64,000 bases of DNA, taken from positions 2,636,115-2,700,114 of the forward strand of contig CM065316.1 in assembly GCA_033032175.1 (NCBI GenBank), read 5' to 3'. This DNA comes from Saturnia japonica (Eukaryota > Arthropoda > Insecta > Lepidoptera > Saturniidae). Below are positions 20,216 through 31,326 of this stretch, piece by piece (the stretch's first letter is position 1; the number at the start of each line of letters is the position of its first letter). The position numbers and the translations under genes were made by a program. The notes under the pieces are model-generated. The model did no database searches and was not told where the DNA came from. It worked only from the letters and a program-made list of their open reading frames with translations.

Positions 20216-23200
20216 ATGGGTACGTAAACCTTTACATATTCAACTTTAATCTATGAATATTTTATCGTATATTATAACGAATAGATTTTGTTTGTAAACA
20301 AATGCTAGCGTGTAAACAGATTGTTTCGCTTGATAACTATATCGATCCAACAAAGTCAAGGTATCAAGGTCCATTGATAAATTACTTTGGGTCGTTAGTT
20401 AAATTAGTTTCCGTATTAATTATGTTGTTATTGATTAGGCAAGTTCTGTGTTATAATGTAGTTATGTATTTGTTTAAATTCATCTATTGCTTTTCCATTT
20501 CATTTTCTTCAAGCTAATAATAACGTCATGAGAATCTTTTGTGCAGTTTTTTGCGCAAAACGAGTACAAGCCGGGAGTTTTTACTACATTAAAAACGTTG
20601 ATTATTCAAATTAGAATTCATATAACTCTTTGTGTTTTCTTCGAGTTTGTTGTTAGTTAAATAAATATAAAAGATTATTTCCTAAAACGTATCATAATTA
20701 ATAAACATCATTCACATCGCTTTATTTATAGTCGTTCATCTGCGTCATACGGTTCATACCTTTACTGGGAATTCGCGGTCTCGCTTCCGGGAATATTCCC
20801 CTGTTTCATTGAGTTCACTCCGTTAGCGAACTATGTGACCTTGATTGGAACAGACGCGACGTAAAATTTTCATTTCATTTAGTCGATTTTCAGTCATCCG
20901 TCTCTATCGTTCTACGCACATGTAATTTAATTCCCCAGATATATCTTCTGAAATTAATTATTTAAATTTTAGTTGATTACTGATTACTTCTTCTTTGGCC
21001 TCGCTTTTGCCTTTTACGTGGGGTCAGTTAATCCAATCATACGATACCATTTATTTCGGTCCTGTGCGTCATCTTTCTCATGTCCTTTTGGACCTTCGTC
21101 ATCCTTGTTTGAGGTCTTCCTTTTTCCATTCTTCTTTGTAGCCATGTAAAGGAACTTTTTCACGACATGGTCATGTGTTCTTCGGAGTATATGACCGTAC
21201 CATGCCAGTATGGACTATTTTCTACTTTATTCGCTTTTTCTGCAACCTTGAAGCTCCCTCTAATATGTTCGTTGCACACCTTACCTCTTCGTGTGACTAT
21301 TATATTGACTTTCAATTAGATTGCGCAATAAGAAATTTTCATACGTAACTCGGGGTATTTTTGGATCGTCATGTTCGGGGGCTAATAGGCAATAGCATGT
21401 GGAAAATGCAAGTTAAGGTAATATGAAGTCATACAAGGTTAAAAAGGAATTTTACCTCTTACATTTTAGACATACTCTAACTCTCTCCTCAGTACAAAGG
21501 TATGATTAAAAACTATGTACATATTTAAGTTTCTTTGCCTGAATATTTTTATGAGGTATCTTCTTCATAAAATTCTCTAACAAATTACATTTTTGGGTAA
21601 AGTTTCTGAGCTTAGATGTTTGTTTGTAGGTAGTCATCTCTGGACCTACTAATCCGATTCTATCAATCTTTCAGTGATAGCTACGTTCAGGCAGATGGTT
21701 ATATGCTATTTATTATTATTATTAACTTTTATATTGTAATTAACGCGTACAAAGTCGCGTGCGGTTTTTAACAACAAATATCTATGGTTACTGTTCCATT
21801 TATTGATAACTCTAAAAAAGTAATAGATATCTCTTATTAAAGGACTTTCACCATATGAAAGGACTTGAAAAATCGAAATGGATATTTTTGATTTTTAATT
21901 AAATTACCAGCTCTATTGACCTTAAGAATTTTGTAATAAAATGTTTTGATCATCAAGCGAATGAGATAGGTAATAAAGGTGTCGTTCAATTAATTTTAAT
22001 AATGATATTTGTACGTATTCCATCATACGCAGTAACAGTATCCTCGCGTGACCTACTACTCCATTAACTTAATTATCAGTTGTTTACTTGACTGCGCAGT
22101 TTTTCTGGTTCGATCGATGACACAAATTGCTTCACTGGTTTGATAGTGAACTGTTTTGCCATTTCTTTGGATAATTTCAATAGTCCATTTTCTTCTTCTA
22201 AGCTTCTTTAACCTTATTTATTTATTTTAACTATTTGTTAATTTTATATGTCCCTAAATTTGCAGCAAAATTTTGCTTTTGGTATGCGCAATTTTTCTGT
22301 TACAGGCTTAGCAACCCTACTTGAGAGACATTCGCTAGCTTTAGTAAAACTTTAAATAGTAAGATTCATATTATTAATACCGGTGCTGTGATGCAAATTT
22401 TATACTTTTAAGAATTACTTTATGACTCGCTGTAAAATCTGTGACGTAATGTCGACTGTCGCATTATCCGTACCGCACCATGACTCACTCACAGCAACAG
22501 CTGTATGTCTCATTGCATAAATATTGCTAATTCCTTAATGATAGTCTGTTATAATTATTTGAATGTGTTATCATGATGATTTCGATGTGTGTGGTTTGTT
22601 GGCTAGCCAGGATTTTTGTATTCTGCTATTTATTTGTTTATTATCAGTGGTGTGGTAATAAAAATATATTCATTTGTTTGTCCTATTATCACTAAGAGTA
22701 CAGGAGGAGCATTTTATTATATAAAAAGAAGAAAGTATAGAATGTATCGTATGTATGAGCTAACTAATTACGGTTTCTCAAGGAAAACGACAAAGATTTT
22801 CAGGTTTTTTTTTTTAATCGTGACACAGCAAATTGCTTCTAGTTACAACAGAGTTCAAACTTAGCATTAGATCGTTTGGCTGTATGCTTTTTTAAATATT
22901 ATAAGTAATAGAATAAATTCTTCGTCTCCAGATACGTTAAATATAAAACCGTTAAGTCAGGATGTTGAGTGGTCTCCGGAGGCGCCTGTGGGCGTTGGGG
23001 CCACTGGGGTCGCAGCAGCACGCGGTCAGGACCCCGCCGCACCTATCGTCTCTACATCAAGTGAAGAGCGCGCCATACGCCGCGTCACGGGCCGCTGGGG
23101 CGTCGAGTGGATGAGCTGACTCGGCACCGCGAACCAAAGCCAAGTCGGCCAATGGCCGGCCGACCACCCCCTGCCGCCACCCCGGTGGGGGGCACCCCGC

Positions 23201-26200
23201 CCGGCTTTGCACCTCTCCCTCCAACAGTACGAGGAGCTGGTCGCGAAAGCCGAGGCGCTGTTGAGCCGTCTCGTCGTCTCAGAAAATTATGACTCGATCA
23301 ATAACTTCTTGTCCCTTTATGATGGATATATGGCGTCTCCCGATCAAGAGCTGAAGGAATATTTCCCTAAATACAACCCTCCCATCCGTGCTCATAAGCA
23401 CACTTGCGTCGGCCTTGGTATGGAGGTGATCAAACGTCTCAAAGTCTTGGAGAAGGACTTCCCGGGTATAACGAAGTCGATGATGTTAGTATCGTGTGAC
23501 GAAAATATTCAGGATTTGGTTGATTATACGACCTCGTTCCCCGGACCCCAAGGTTTCCTGATTGAGACTGAAAAGGATCACGTGATGGTGGCGATTCATG
23601 TTAGAGTTGCCGGAAGACCTGGAATCTTTCTATCGGACTTGGGTTACCACATTTCTCGTGTGGTTACTGTAATGGCTGATCGATGTTACCCACATACTGG
23701 TAAGTTAAATAAACTTAGGTACTTTTGCAAATTCAATAAACGAACTCAAAAAGACGCAAAAATTAAGTTTTGCACGGCGTCAAATAGTTCCCCGTCTCAG
23801 CATGAGACAGTGTGCCTACAAGCGTGAATACTGCAGTGCTGTTGCTTTTTCTTTGATTCCCAGATGTCATACTTAAATATAATATAGCGTATGTCATTCC
23901 TACAATTAAGAGAAATCTAACGACACCTCGTATGCTAAAATCCATCAAGCCGTTTAGGCTACAGAGTAACCCAAAGAAATAGACTTACATACGCTCGAAA
24001 ACATAACCTTTAACGCAGTCGAGTAAAAACTAATACATATCTATACTGAATAATGCATGTTTACAATCATCGTATAAATGGATAGATATTTAAAATGATC
24101 AAATTTTTCTGTTACCCATAGTTTAAAAAGCACGACATCAACCGCTATTGTTGGCGGGCAAAATTTAAAAGTCAAACCGGCCATTTTATGCTCCGTGTGC
24201 TTTGGTTTTGGGCACTCTTGTTCTAGAACATTCTATCAGACTTTTCAATAACATATTTAATTCGCAGGCTGGTTTATGCAATCTGACGAGCCGCATTGCC
24301 GCAAGGAATACAAATACCAGTTCAACCTGAACAACACCAACTATGTGGAATGGCACGAGAGGGAAACCAGAGGAGCTGCTATCAAGGAACGCCTATCCTT
24401 AATCTATGTCGCTAGGGCTTACTTATCTGCTGTCAGCGTCACGGAGAAGAGAAACTTGGTGTGGGATCTGAGGTAATTAATTCATTATGTAGCAGGACAA
24501 ATTGAAGGCACTGTTTCTGATGGTAACAATTCAAAAATAACGGTAACCATCGAAAGATTCGCAAACCACCACCGGTCAACGCTGGATATGCACTGGCTGA
24601 TCCGAAACGTGACAAACCAAAAGAGTGTTATTGACAAGTTTATCGGCATGTACATGGTGGTCGCGACCCAGTCGGGTACAGACCTCTACCACCCGTCTGG
24701 ATTAATGGCTGCTCCCGGAACGCGAGATGCCTAAGCGTGGCCACTAAAGCGGATGTTATACTTGTTGTATGGTGGCCGTGATTCAGTCGGACAAAATTTT
24801 CATGGCCATCTCCAGACCTCTCTTTTATGTATTTTTACTTGAAAGAAGATTGACTCTCAAGTGTGACAGTCGGAACACACCAATGGCTGCCTGGGTACAA
24901 TTAGATTTTCATTTTATAGGACCTTTTTGTTAAATGTTCGCTAGATGTTCGCTAGTTCGGATGTATAAAATGCCATAGTGGTACGATGTTTTCCCTGGAA
25001 AGTTCTGGATCCATTAAAAGATTAAGATTAAGTTCTTTATTTGAACTTACGTTTGGAACATTAATAAATGTGGTAGGTACCGTGTACGGACATAGCGTCG
25101 ACAGACGTGACATCGAAAGAAAACATCGTGATGAAACCATAGCACGGTGGTAGGCAAGGCTTTTTGTGCCATTGTCAAGTAGAAAATCTTAAGCACATTA
25201 TAGGAGTATTTCGGCAGCTGCACTTGGGAGCCAGAGCGTGTCACCATCTGGGCCACATTATCCCTTAATATAAGCTTAAATTGTAGCCAAACGCTGAACT
25301 TATAAAACGTCTTCAAACACAATCACAACACTAGTAAAAATATTCTACTTTCTTGCCGTTGTGCGCGCGAACAATATCTCATTACCTACTTCAAAGTACA
25401 TCAGAAGGTAACGGATAGGTAATTGTTTTGTAGATAGATACATACTGTAGGTTATTGTTATTTTTATCTACATTAATGTGTGTAATTCTTTATATTATAT
25501 TATCATATATGTACTCAAATCACTAAATACTAGATGTGCTAGCGGTTTTGCCCGCATAAGATTATATGATTATTGCTTCATCTTTAACGATTTAGATATT
25601 GTATTGCAATTTGCATGAAGATTTCCCATCCGTGACAAGGAGGGTTTCAATTCGGTTATTAACGCTCTCCTATGCAAAATTTCCTTAAGCCTTAAGAATT
25701 TTATTGTTGCATCGTTAATTTAGATGTAAAAGGTATTAATCAATTGCTGCTTTTCACTGGCAAGTCGACATGATTATTATAAACGAATTTGTAAAAGAAT
25801 TCTTTATTAACCGACGTCAAAAAATTTATAGGTGTCCAGAAAAGAAAGAAATTATTAATTTCTTTATGAGCCGATTTGAACTTTTTTTAAATTGTAGGTA
25901 ATAAATCTTTATCAAATCGATTAAATTTTAAATATATTTTTTCCATTTTTCCAGGAGTCTGTTAGCAAGAGATCCAAAAGGCCGTCTAACCGCTGGTATA
26001 TACTTCCCTTTGAAACTGAAAGACCAGCAGTTCACGATGTTCTTCGACGCCAACAACGGGAAACAGAGGAAGAAACTGAAGTTCGAAACGTTCTTAAAAT
26101 TACAAACGGTAAGTTCTTATTTTATTTTTTTTACAAAACTCATGCTATTCCCTATAGTTGCCACTGATGAATAAATAAGGCTGTGACAATACTGATGGTA

Positions 26201-27520
26201 ATGTTGTCTCAAAATCTTTTTTAAATTTCCATAGTATTGTAGAAGTATTGTAATTGGCCATTAAATGTGTAACTTAGAACTCTTGTGTTCTTATGTCACG
26301 AAATATTTTATGAGATTGACCTATATCATGATTTCAGATAGGCAAAAATATAATATATAAATCTAACGGAAAGGTTCGGTATGTTTCTTGTCCAAATCCT
26401 TGGGCTCGAGCCAATTTCTTTGATGTTATTTTTGATAATACTAAATTGGTATCTATGGAGATAAACAACTTTTGAAAAAGCTTAAATCTAATTATATTGA
26501 TAGTATTATAGAATTACTTTTTATAAATAATTATGACTACATTTAGCCTGTGGAGAGAAATCTACAATTCTGAAGAAACCATAAATATTGTATCTACTAT
26601 TAAAAAAAAGTGTGTGTGTATGTCAACTCCGACGCACGACTAGAGTTTGAACATGCAAAGAGGTGATTGATTGACTGACAGGCTGAGTGAGTGATTGAAT
26701 GGTTAATGATTTATTTAAAATCAAGATGATGTATGTATACACATCGTAACGCTTTTTGTTAACGCTAAACGTAACGCTTTTATAAATTTCACACCTTGTA
26801 AAATTCCTATACCCCCCGGTATTAAATCGATTCATAGAGAGTAAACACCAAAAATCCGATACCTACTGAACCAGAGAGTAACTGACGAATAGATTGATTA
26901 GGAGTCATTGGCGTGATCCAGATCGGACATATTGGGGTATTTTATTTTATTTCGTGAACCTACGTTATTTCTTATCAAATTTTGACAGGTTTTCCATATA
27001 TTTTTCTGACAAAATGTCAAAAAATATTCATCAAAGAAAGTTATCTGACGATTGAAAAATCGGTCTATAGATGATTCTTTTTTTTATGAAAAGGGGGATA
27101 TCTTAAAGTTGGTCCCATTTTCAATACCTTCGACTTCGAAGATACACTAGGGAATTCCTCAAAATAATTGAAGTTTGTTTTGTTTTTGTTATAAATTGTA
27201 AAAAGTTATATTTAATTAACATTTTTGTTCTATCTAGTTCACGCACAGAACTCTCACTGTCGAATTATAAATTGCGTACCTATTGTAATTTATATTAATA
27301 AAGTTTTTATTTTTATTTAATAAGTATCATTTTTATTTTATTCCAGATCCCCGACGAAGTAGTAGATGAAGTTGAACAGTGCAACGATCAACTCCGCTTG
27401 AGGGATGGAGAATTGCTCTCCGTCCTCAAACGCCTGGCGACCATCATGGCCGACGAGGAATATATGGCCGAACTTCTCGAAATCAACACTAAGATCGTTC
27501 AACTATCTGCTGGCGCTTAA
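20216..27520 (+). CDS. Uncharacterised insect protein, paralogue 1; in-frame TGA
   Basis: Inferred exons: 20216-20219 (ATG G, before a gtacgt donor), 22932-23699, 24268-24472, 25955-26108 and 27347-27520 (TAA). All junctions are GT-AG and phases agree (1, 1, 0, 0 with the last two exons; G|AT makes Asp2). The frame gives 63 codons, an in-frame TGA at 23117-23119, then 370 codons. Conserved blocks after the TGA: LHLSLQQYEEL, HTCVGLGMEVIKRL (Cys about 160), DHVMVAIHVRVAGRPGIFL (His about 218), SDLGYH (Asp about 237), VTVMADRCYPHTGWF, DEPHCRKEYKYQFNL, YVEWHERETR, RDPKGRLTAGIYFPL. The last exon is a helical tail. The Cys-His-Asp order and a hydrophobic strand after the His recall arylamine N-acetyltransferases, but spacing is looser (58 and 19 residues), so function is inference only. 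No signal peptide or membrane segment is evident. Exons 2-5 are firm; exon 1 is moderate. Confidence 0.8.
20222..22930 (+). other. Intron 1 of gene 1 (2.7 kb)
   Basis: Bounded by gtacgt and 'ttcgtctccag'. Holds AT-rich sequence and, at about 20985-21300, a GC-richer dispersed-repeat-like block ('tttggcctcgcttttgcc', 'ttttacgtggggtcag', 'actttttcacgacatgg'), probably a decayed LINE-associated repeat. No nested gene seen. Confidence 0.45.
23117..23119 (+). promoter_or_regulatory. In-frame TGA, candidate readthrough stop, gene 1
   Basis: Context EWMS-TGA-CTC. A perfect 7-bp GC-rich hairpin (23144-23150 with 23158-23164, 7-nt loop) starts 25 nt downstream. UGA followed by C is the most leaky stop context known in insects. 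The same TGA-CTC is at 61243 in the paralogue. Confidence 0.65.
23701..24266 (+). other. Intron 2 of gene 1
   Basis: 566-bp AT-rich intron between gtaagt and 'ttcgcag'; nothing else recognised. Confidence 0.6.
24474..25954 (+). other. Intron 3 of gene 1
   Basis: Contains a GC-richer tract at 24540-24800 with an imperfect direct repeat ('atggtggtcgcgacccagtcgg' near 24655, 'atggtggccgtgattcagtcgg' near 24770). Also a short family B-like scrap near 25540. No coding frame I trust. Confidence 0.45.
26109..27346 (+). other. Intron 4 of gene 1, with a family A repeat
   Basis: Contains a reverse family A copy at about 27060-27190 ('cccattttcaataccttcg', 'tcgaagatacactaggg'). The remainder is AT-rich with no gene. 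Confidence 0.5.
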
Positions 27521-27690
27521 ACATCTTTTCGATCCAACAAACACAATACTGTCTTAAGCTTTAGAATTGCAAATGCTATTCAACATAAATTAGCAATGAA
27601 TTAGCGCTTAAACATCTTTTTGATCCAACACACAATTCTGTCTGAAGCTTTAGAATTGCGAATGCTATCCAATATAAATTAGTAATTATT
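27513..27690 (+). repeat. 91-bp tandem duplication at gene 1 stop codon
   Basis: 'gcgcttaaacatctttt' begins at 27513 (containing the TAA stop) and again at 27604. The two 91-bp units stay alignable to about 27690 ('gatccaaca', 'ctgtct.aagctttagaattgc', 'aatgctat.caa.ataaatta'). The second unit lies in the 3' UTR. Confidence 0.85.
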
Positions 27691-27699
27691 GCTAATACA

Positions 27700-28130
27700 G
27701 TATTAAAAACTTATCGGATTATTGCTTATAAAGTTGGATTACTGTCGTCGTATTATGTATTTTTATAACAAAAGTTCACGTTATTTGTTAGTCGCAACAT
27801 TTAGAAATTCATTTAATTCAATTTACATATATTTACATAAATATTCATTTAGTCGTGACCGTGTTATTAGCACATTCGTTTACCATTCATTTAGTTGCTT
27901 ATAGAGTAATTGGGTCTTATATGTGTATTATAAATATCAACCTATTCTGAGATTTCTGACGAGATGTGACTTCTTACATGGGAATTAAAATCATTAAAAA
28001 ATATAAAGAAATCGTTTCATTAATTTCAATTAAAAAGAAAACTCGGCATTTGTTTAGTATAATAACAACAGTCTTGGCCTCTGCAAATTCCGCTACTAGG
28101 TGTAATGACCATACAGAATAGTACATTATG
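27700..28130. other. Gene 1 3' flank, nothing recognised
   Basis: AT-rich. No clear AATAAA close to the stop codon, so the polyadenylation site was not placed. Confidence 0.35.
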
Positions 28131-28136
28131 GTACAA

Positions 28137-28242
28137 GTGTGTAATGTTGGTGATTACCGCTGAGGCGCCATTGAGACCCGAGCCGTTAGGTGAGGCCGTG
28201 AGGGTCTTAAGAGAGCCGAGGACGGTAATCACCAATACACAC
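28137..28242. repeat. Imperfect palindrome, 20-23 bp arms
   Basis: Arms at 28137-28159 ('ttggtgattaccg' core) and 28223-28242 ('cggtaatcaccaa' core) enclose a GC-rich centre, itself with 'gagaccc'/'gggtctta' pairing. A 106-bp cruciform or a small MITE. Confidence 0.6.
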
Positions 28243-28449
28243 GTGTATCATACGACGTTTTTCAACACACTTGTGAAGAAAATAATAATAAAAAAACATT
28301 TTTCCTTGGAGTTTTCAGGTAGTAAACTTTGCATAACGTTAAGGGCTTCACATCTTATATCGGGCGGTGTACAACATAAATCATTTTCTTCATAACTAGT
28401 ACTTGTAGACATTTTAATTAATAAATAACTAAAATTTCAACAGTGACGA

Positions 28450-29265
28450 GTTGTGAATTTTTTTTCCCTATGGCGGGAAAAATTAATCAGTTTGCGCGCG
28501 CATCTAACAATGGCGATCGGCCATAGACTAAAGGAATGAGATTTCTTTTTTTTTGGCTTTCCGCAGATAGCGTTTTAGCCACGTATAAAATGGGGAATTT
28601 AAAGTTTTCTTTATTACAGAGAAAACAAAAGTTATATTTGAGTGAAAGTTTTATTTATTAAACACGTACAAGTTGAAATTATCTATTTAAATACGAAGTT
28701 GTATGAAATGAGCAAGCAATAGGTACATTAATTTATTTGTTCTATTGATCTTTATCTTTTTTGTATGGAAACTTTTTTAAGAACAAAGCAACTCGACCAA
28801 TAAAATAAAAAAAAAAACTCTATAACTCACTTGTGAATAATAGTAATGAAAAAGTCACAGTTTGATTACAGGTGTCATTATGTGCCTAATTGCGGTGATA
28901 TTAAAGCCACTTTATGAGCAAGTGTGTTGAAAAATATAATTATGTATTTATAATTTAAAGCTTCATAAGTATGTTATTTAAAAAAAAAATTGAAATGGTG
29001 CAGTTTTAAAGGAAGAAAGAGGGTAAGACGAAATTATGATTTCATTTATTTATTTTACATAATATTATGGAAGTATAATCTATCGGAACTGCTATTATCT
29101 CACTCGCGCTCTGTTTGGTCGTCCGGGCTTAGAACGACAGCAACAGACTTCTATTCAAACGTCGTGCCGACTGAGTTTCCTCTTTAAATATTCACAGATT
29201 TAACTAACATCTATGCTAACAAACGTGATTCATGGAAATGGTTTTTGACACAATCTTAGTAAATA
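28450..29265. other. No gene seen
   Basis: AT-rich. No coding signal was recognised. Confidence 0.35.
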
Positions 29266-29269
29266 AGTA

Positions 29270-29455
29270 AAATAGATTTTATTAGGTATGTAAATAAATA
29301 TACAGTTTACATAATCAAAAATACTATATAGGACTTCCTGAAATAGGCGTCATTTCTGCGTCATGCGCTTTTTATAATGTCATGCATTCTTATCATACTT
29401 TTGCATAAAGCTCAAGTAATAGCGTTGGTGGCTTACATAACTTCAAATTGTAACG
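29270..29455 (+). repeat. Dispersed repeat family D, copy 1
   Basis: 'taaataaatatacagtttacataatcaaaaa', 'ctgaaataggcgtcatttctgcgtcat' and 'cattcttatcatac' recur in order at 36210-36405. Noncoding. Confidence 0.6.
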
Positions 29456-29473
29456 TCAGTTATCTTTTTACTA

Positions 29474-29645
29474 GCTGCGTTTATTACCCGGATAAAAAGT
29501 ATCTGATGTCTTAATCCGGGCTATAAGCTATCTGTTGCCAAATTTTATCCAAATCCGTTTAGCCGTTTTTACGTGATTGAGTAGGTAACAAACACTCTTT
29601 CGTGTTTCAAGGAAAAAATATTAAAAGTTTTCCAACACAAATAAC
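29474..29645 (+). repeat. SINE-like repeat ('tagctgcgttt..acccgg')
   Basis: 'ctagctgcgtttattacccgg', 'ataaaaagtatctgatgtc', 'gggctataagctatctgttgcc' and 'aaatccgtttagccgttt' form the usual body of a family of short retroelement-derived repeats. It ends near an A-rich stretch. Confidence 0.45.
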
Positions 29646-29884
29646 CTTTTCATTGAGAGGTTTCCAATGAGTCCAGGCTTTAGGTGTTCTGTAGATATCA
29701 GATGATGTTGCAGAATCAGATCGAAGGTCACCATGTTCTTCTAATATCACTGAAGTAACACGATATCAAATTTCGAATCGATTAGACCTGTAGAAGTTCT
29801 TCATCAACTAGGAAAGAGCTGACGATCCGCAAACGGCTGCACAGATTTTAGACTCTATCGAGAAACCTTTCAAACAATTTTTAT

Positions 29885-30100
29885 TAAAAAAGGCCACCTA
29901 CTTTAATGATTTTCAGGAGTTCCCTGGCGTATCTTCGAAGTTGAAGGTCCAATGCCAATCAAATTCTTGAGGTACCTACCCCCTTTCCAATGAAAAAAGA
30001 ATCATTTAAATCGGTTCATAGACAAAGAAGTTATGAGTGAATATCCATAAAACAATATTAAATCGAATTGAGAACCTTTTATGAAATCGGTTAAAAAAAC
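29885..30100 (+). repeat. Dispersed repeat family A, copy 5
   Basis: 'ggcgtatcttcgaagttgaag', 'ccaatgccaatcaaatt', 'aatcggttcatagacaaagaag', 'ttatgagtgaatatccat' in family order. Confidence 0.65.
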
Positions 30101-30189
30101 TAAATCAAAATTAGTTCATCCGTTTGGAAGCTACAATGCCACAGATAGGATACACAGATACACATGTTAAATATACTTATAACACCCCT

Positions 30190-30799
30190 CTACTACGAAA
30201 TAAGTAGGTACAAATTGTAGGTAGGTACTACAAGTAAAAAAAAAACCGTCACGAGACGCCTAGCAGATGTAAAACTTCGAAGGGGGGTCCCAAAGGGTGT
30301 TAAAATGAGGCGCGTGCGTGTGCCTTTATACAAATGTGCTACGTCAACAAAATACAGAGCGGGACCGCGCACCGAGGGCGCGAACGCGACGGAAACGATT
30401 CCCTCGAACTCTGTATAACCGACGGCGGATAACACGCTACGGTAACCAGCTGTCTGGAAACCAGTGCGTGCGAGCCCCTCTCACTACGTGCGACCAACCC
30501 TGCTCACACCCGAAACTACTAGGCGTGAAGAGGGCGAAACATCAAGGTTCACACACGTAGTGAGGTGCCTGCTGGTAAGCGCGGCGATGACGTAGCACGG
30601 AGCGGAATGGACTGGGTCGCTGGTGGGTTGAACACTTAGAAGATGCAAAAATGACACACAGGCACCACAATAAAATTTGCTGTATTCTTCAAGACACAAT
30701 ACAATTTATAGGTACTATCTTCTGGGTACTGTTTCTTCCAGTTTCTTGAGTCTTGAGTCTTGATTCTTCAGCTTGTGGCACCCGTGTGTGCTCGTTGGC
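30190..30799. other. GC-rich block left of the Jockey insertion
   Basis: Markedly GC-richer than its surroundings, with CpG-rich words ('accgcgcaccgagggcgcgaacgcgac'-like composition). No convincing protein frame. The block resumes on the other side of the LINE (34923-35070), so the LINE split a roughly 750-bp GC-rich unit, perhaps an older mobile element. Confidence 0.4.
30789..30799. repeat. Target-site duplication of Jockey copy 2, poly(A) side
   Basis: 'tgctcgttggc' directly abuts the T-run. The identical 11-mer is at 34923-34933. Confidence 0.9.
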
Positions 30800-31326
30800 T
30801 TTTTTTTTTTTTTTTTTTTTTAGAACTGACTACACTGTTAGCCTTAGGGGCCCTAAAGCCGCTGCGGCTTTTACAGCTTCACCGGACTTGGGGGCGAGCG
30901 CAGAGGGCACTCAGCCGCGATAGTTTTGTGGACGACTCGCACGAGGGTGCCAAAGTGGCCGGACCTCGGCTCGGGCGGTCGTCGCGTTCGCAAATAGGTC
31001 GCGATCTATTCGAATCCCTACACCTACGATTCGAGCTAACTAAATATACACATAGGCACGTTCCCTTCCTCCTGGGAGGAAGGAAGGAACCGTGCGTATG
31101 TGTATTCAGTAATCGGAATGTTTCTACACTAACTAGCGCTAACTAACTAGCGTAAAAAAAGAAAAAAAAAGGTCCCTCACAGAACCTATTTACCTGTGTG
31201 GTGTGCACGTGTGTATGTTCATACGTGTGTAGTGTTGTATGTAGGTAGCTAAGTGATGCACGTACAGTGTCACTTGTATCGCGCGGGCGGTTGCCTGACC
31301 CAAGGGTTTCACACCGAGGAACGGAC

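Noticed and set aside
23220..23230. Acceptor-like 'ctccaacag' in gene 1 (and 'ccctgcag' at 61328-61335) as real 3' splice sites skipping the TGA
   Set aside because: They fall one codon apart in the two genes, lie inside codons showing synonymous-type divergence upstream, and are phase 0, whereas the found first exon ends in phase 1. Kept as the main alternative to test.
23107..23292. Pro/Gly-rich 61-codon frame overlapping gene 1 exon 2
   Set aside because: Alternative frame of GC-rich exon sequence. The paralogue conserves the other frame, not this one.
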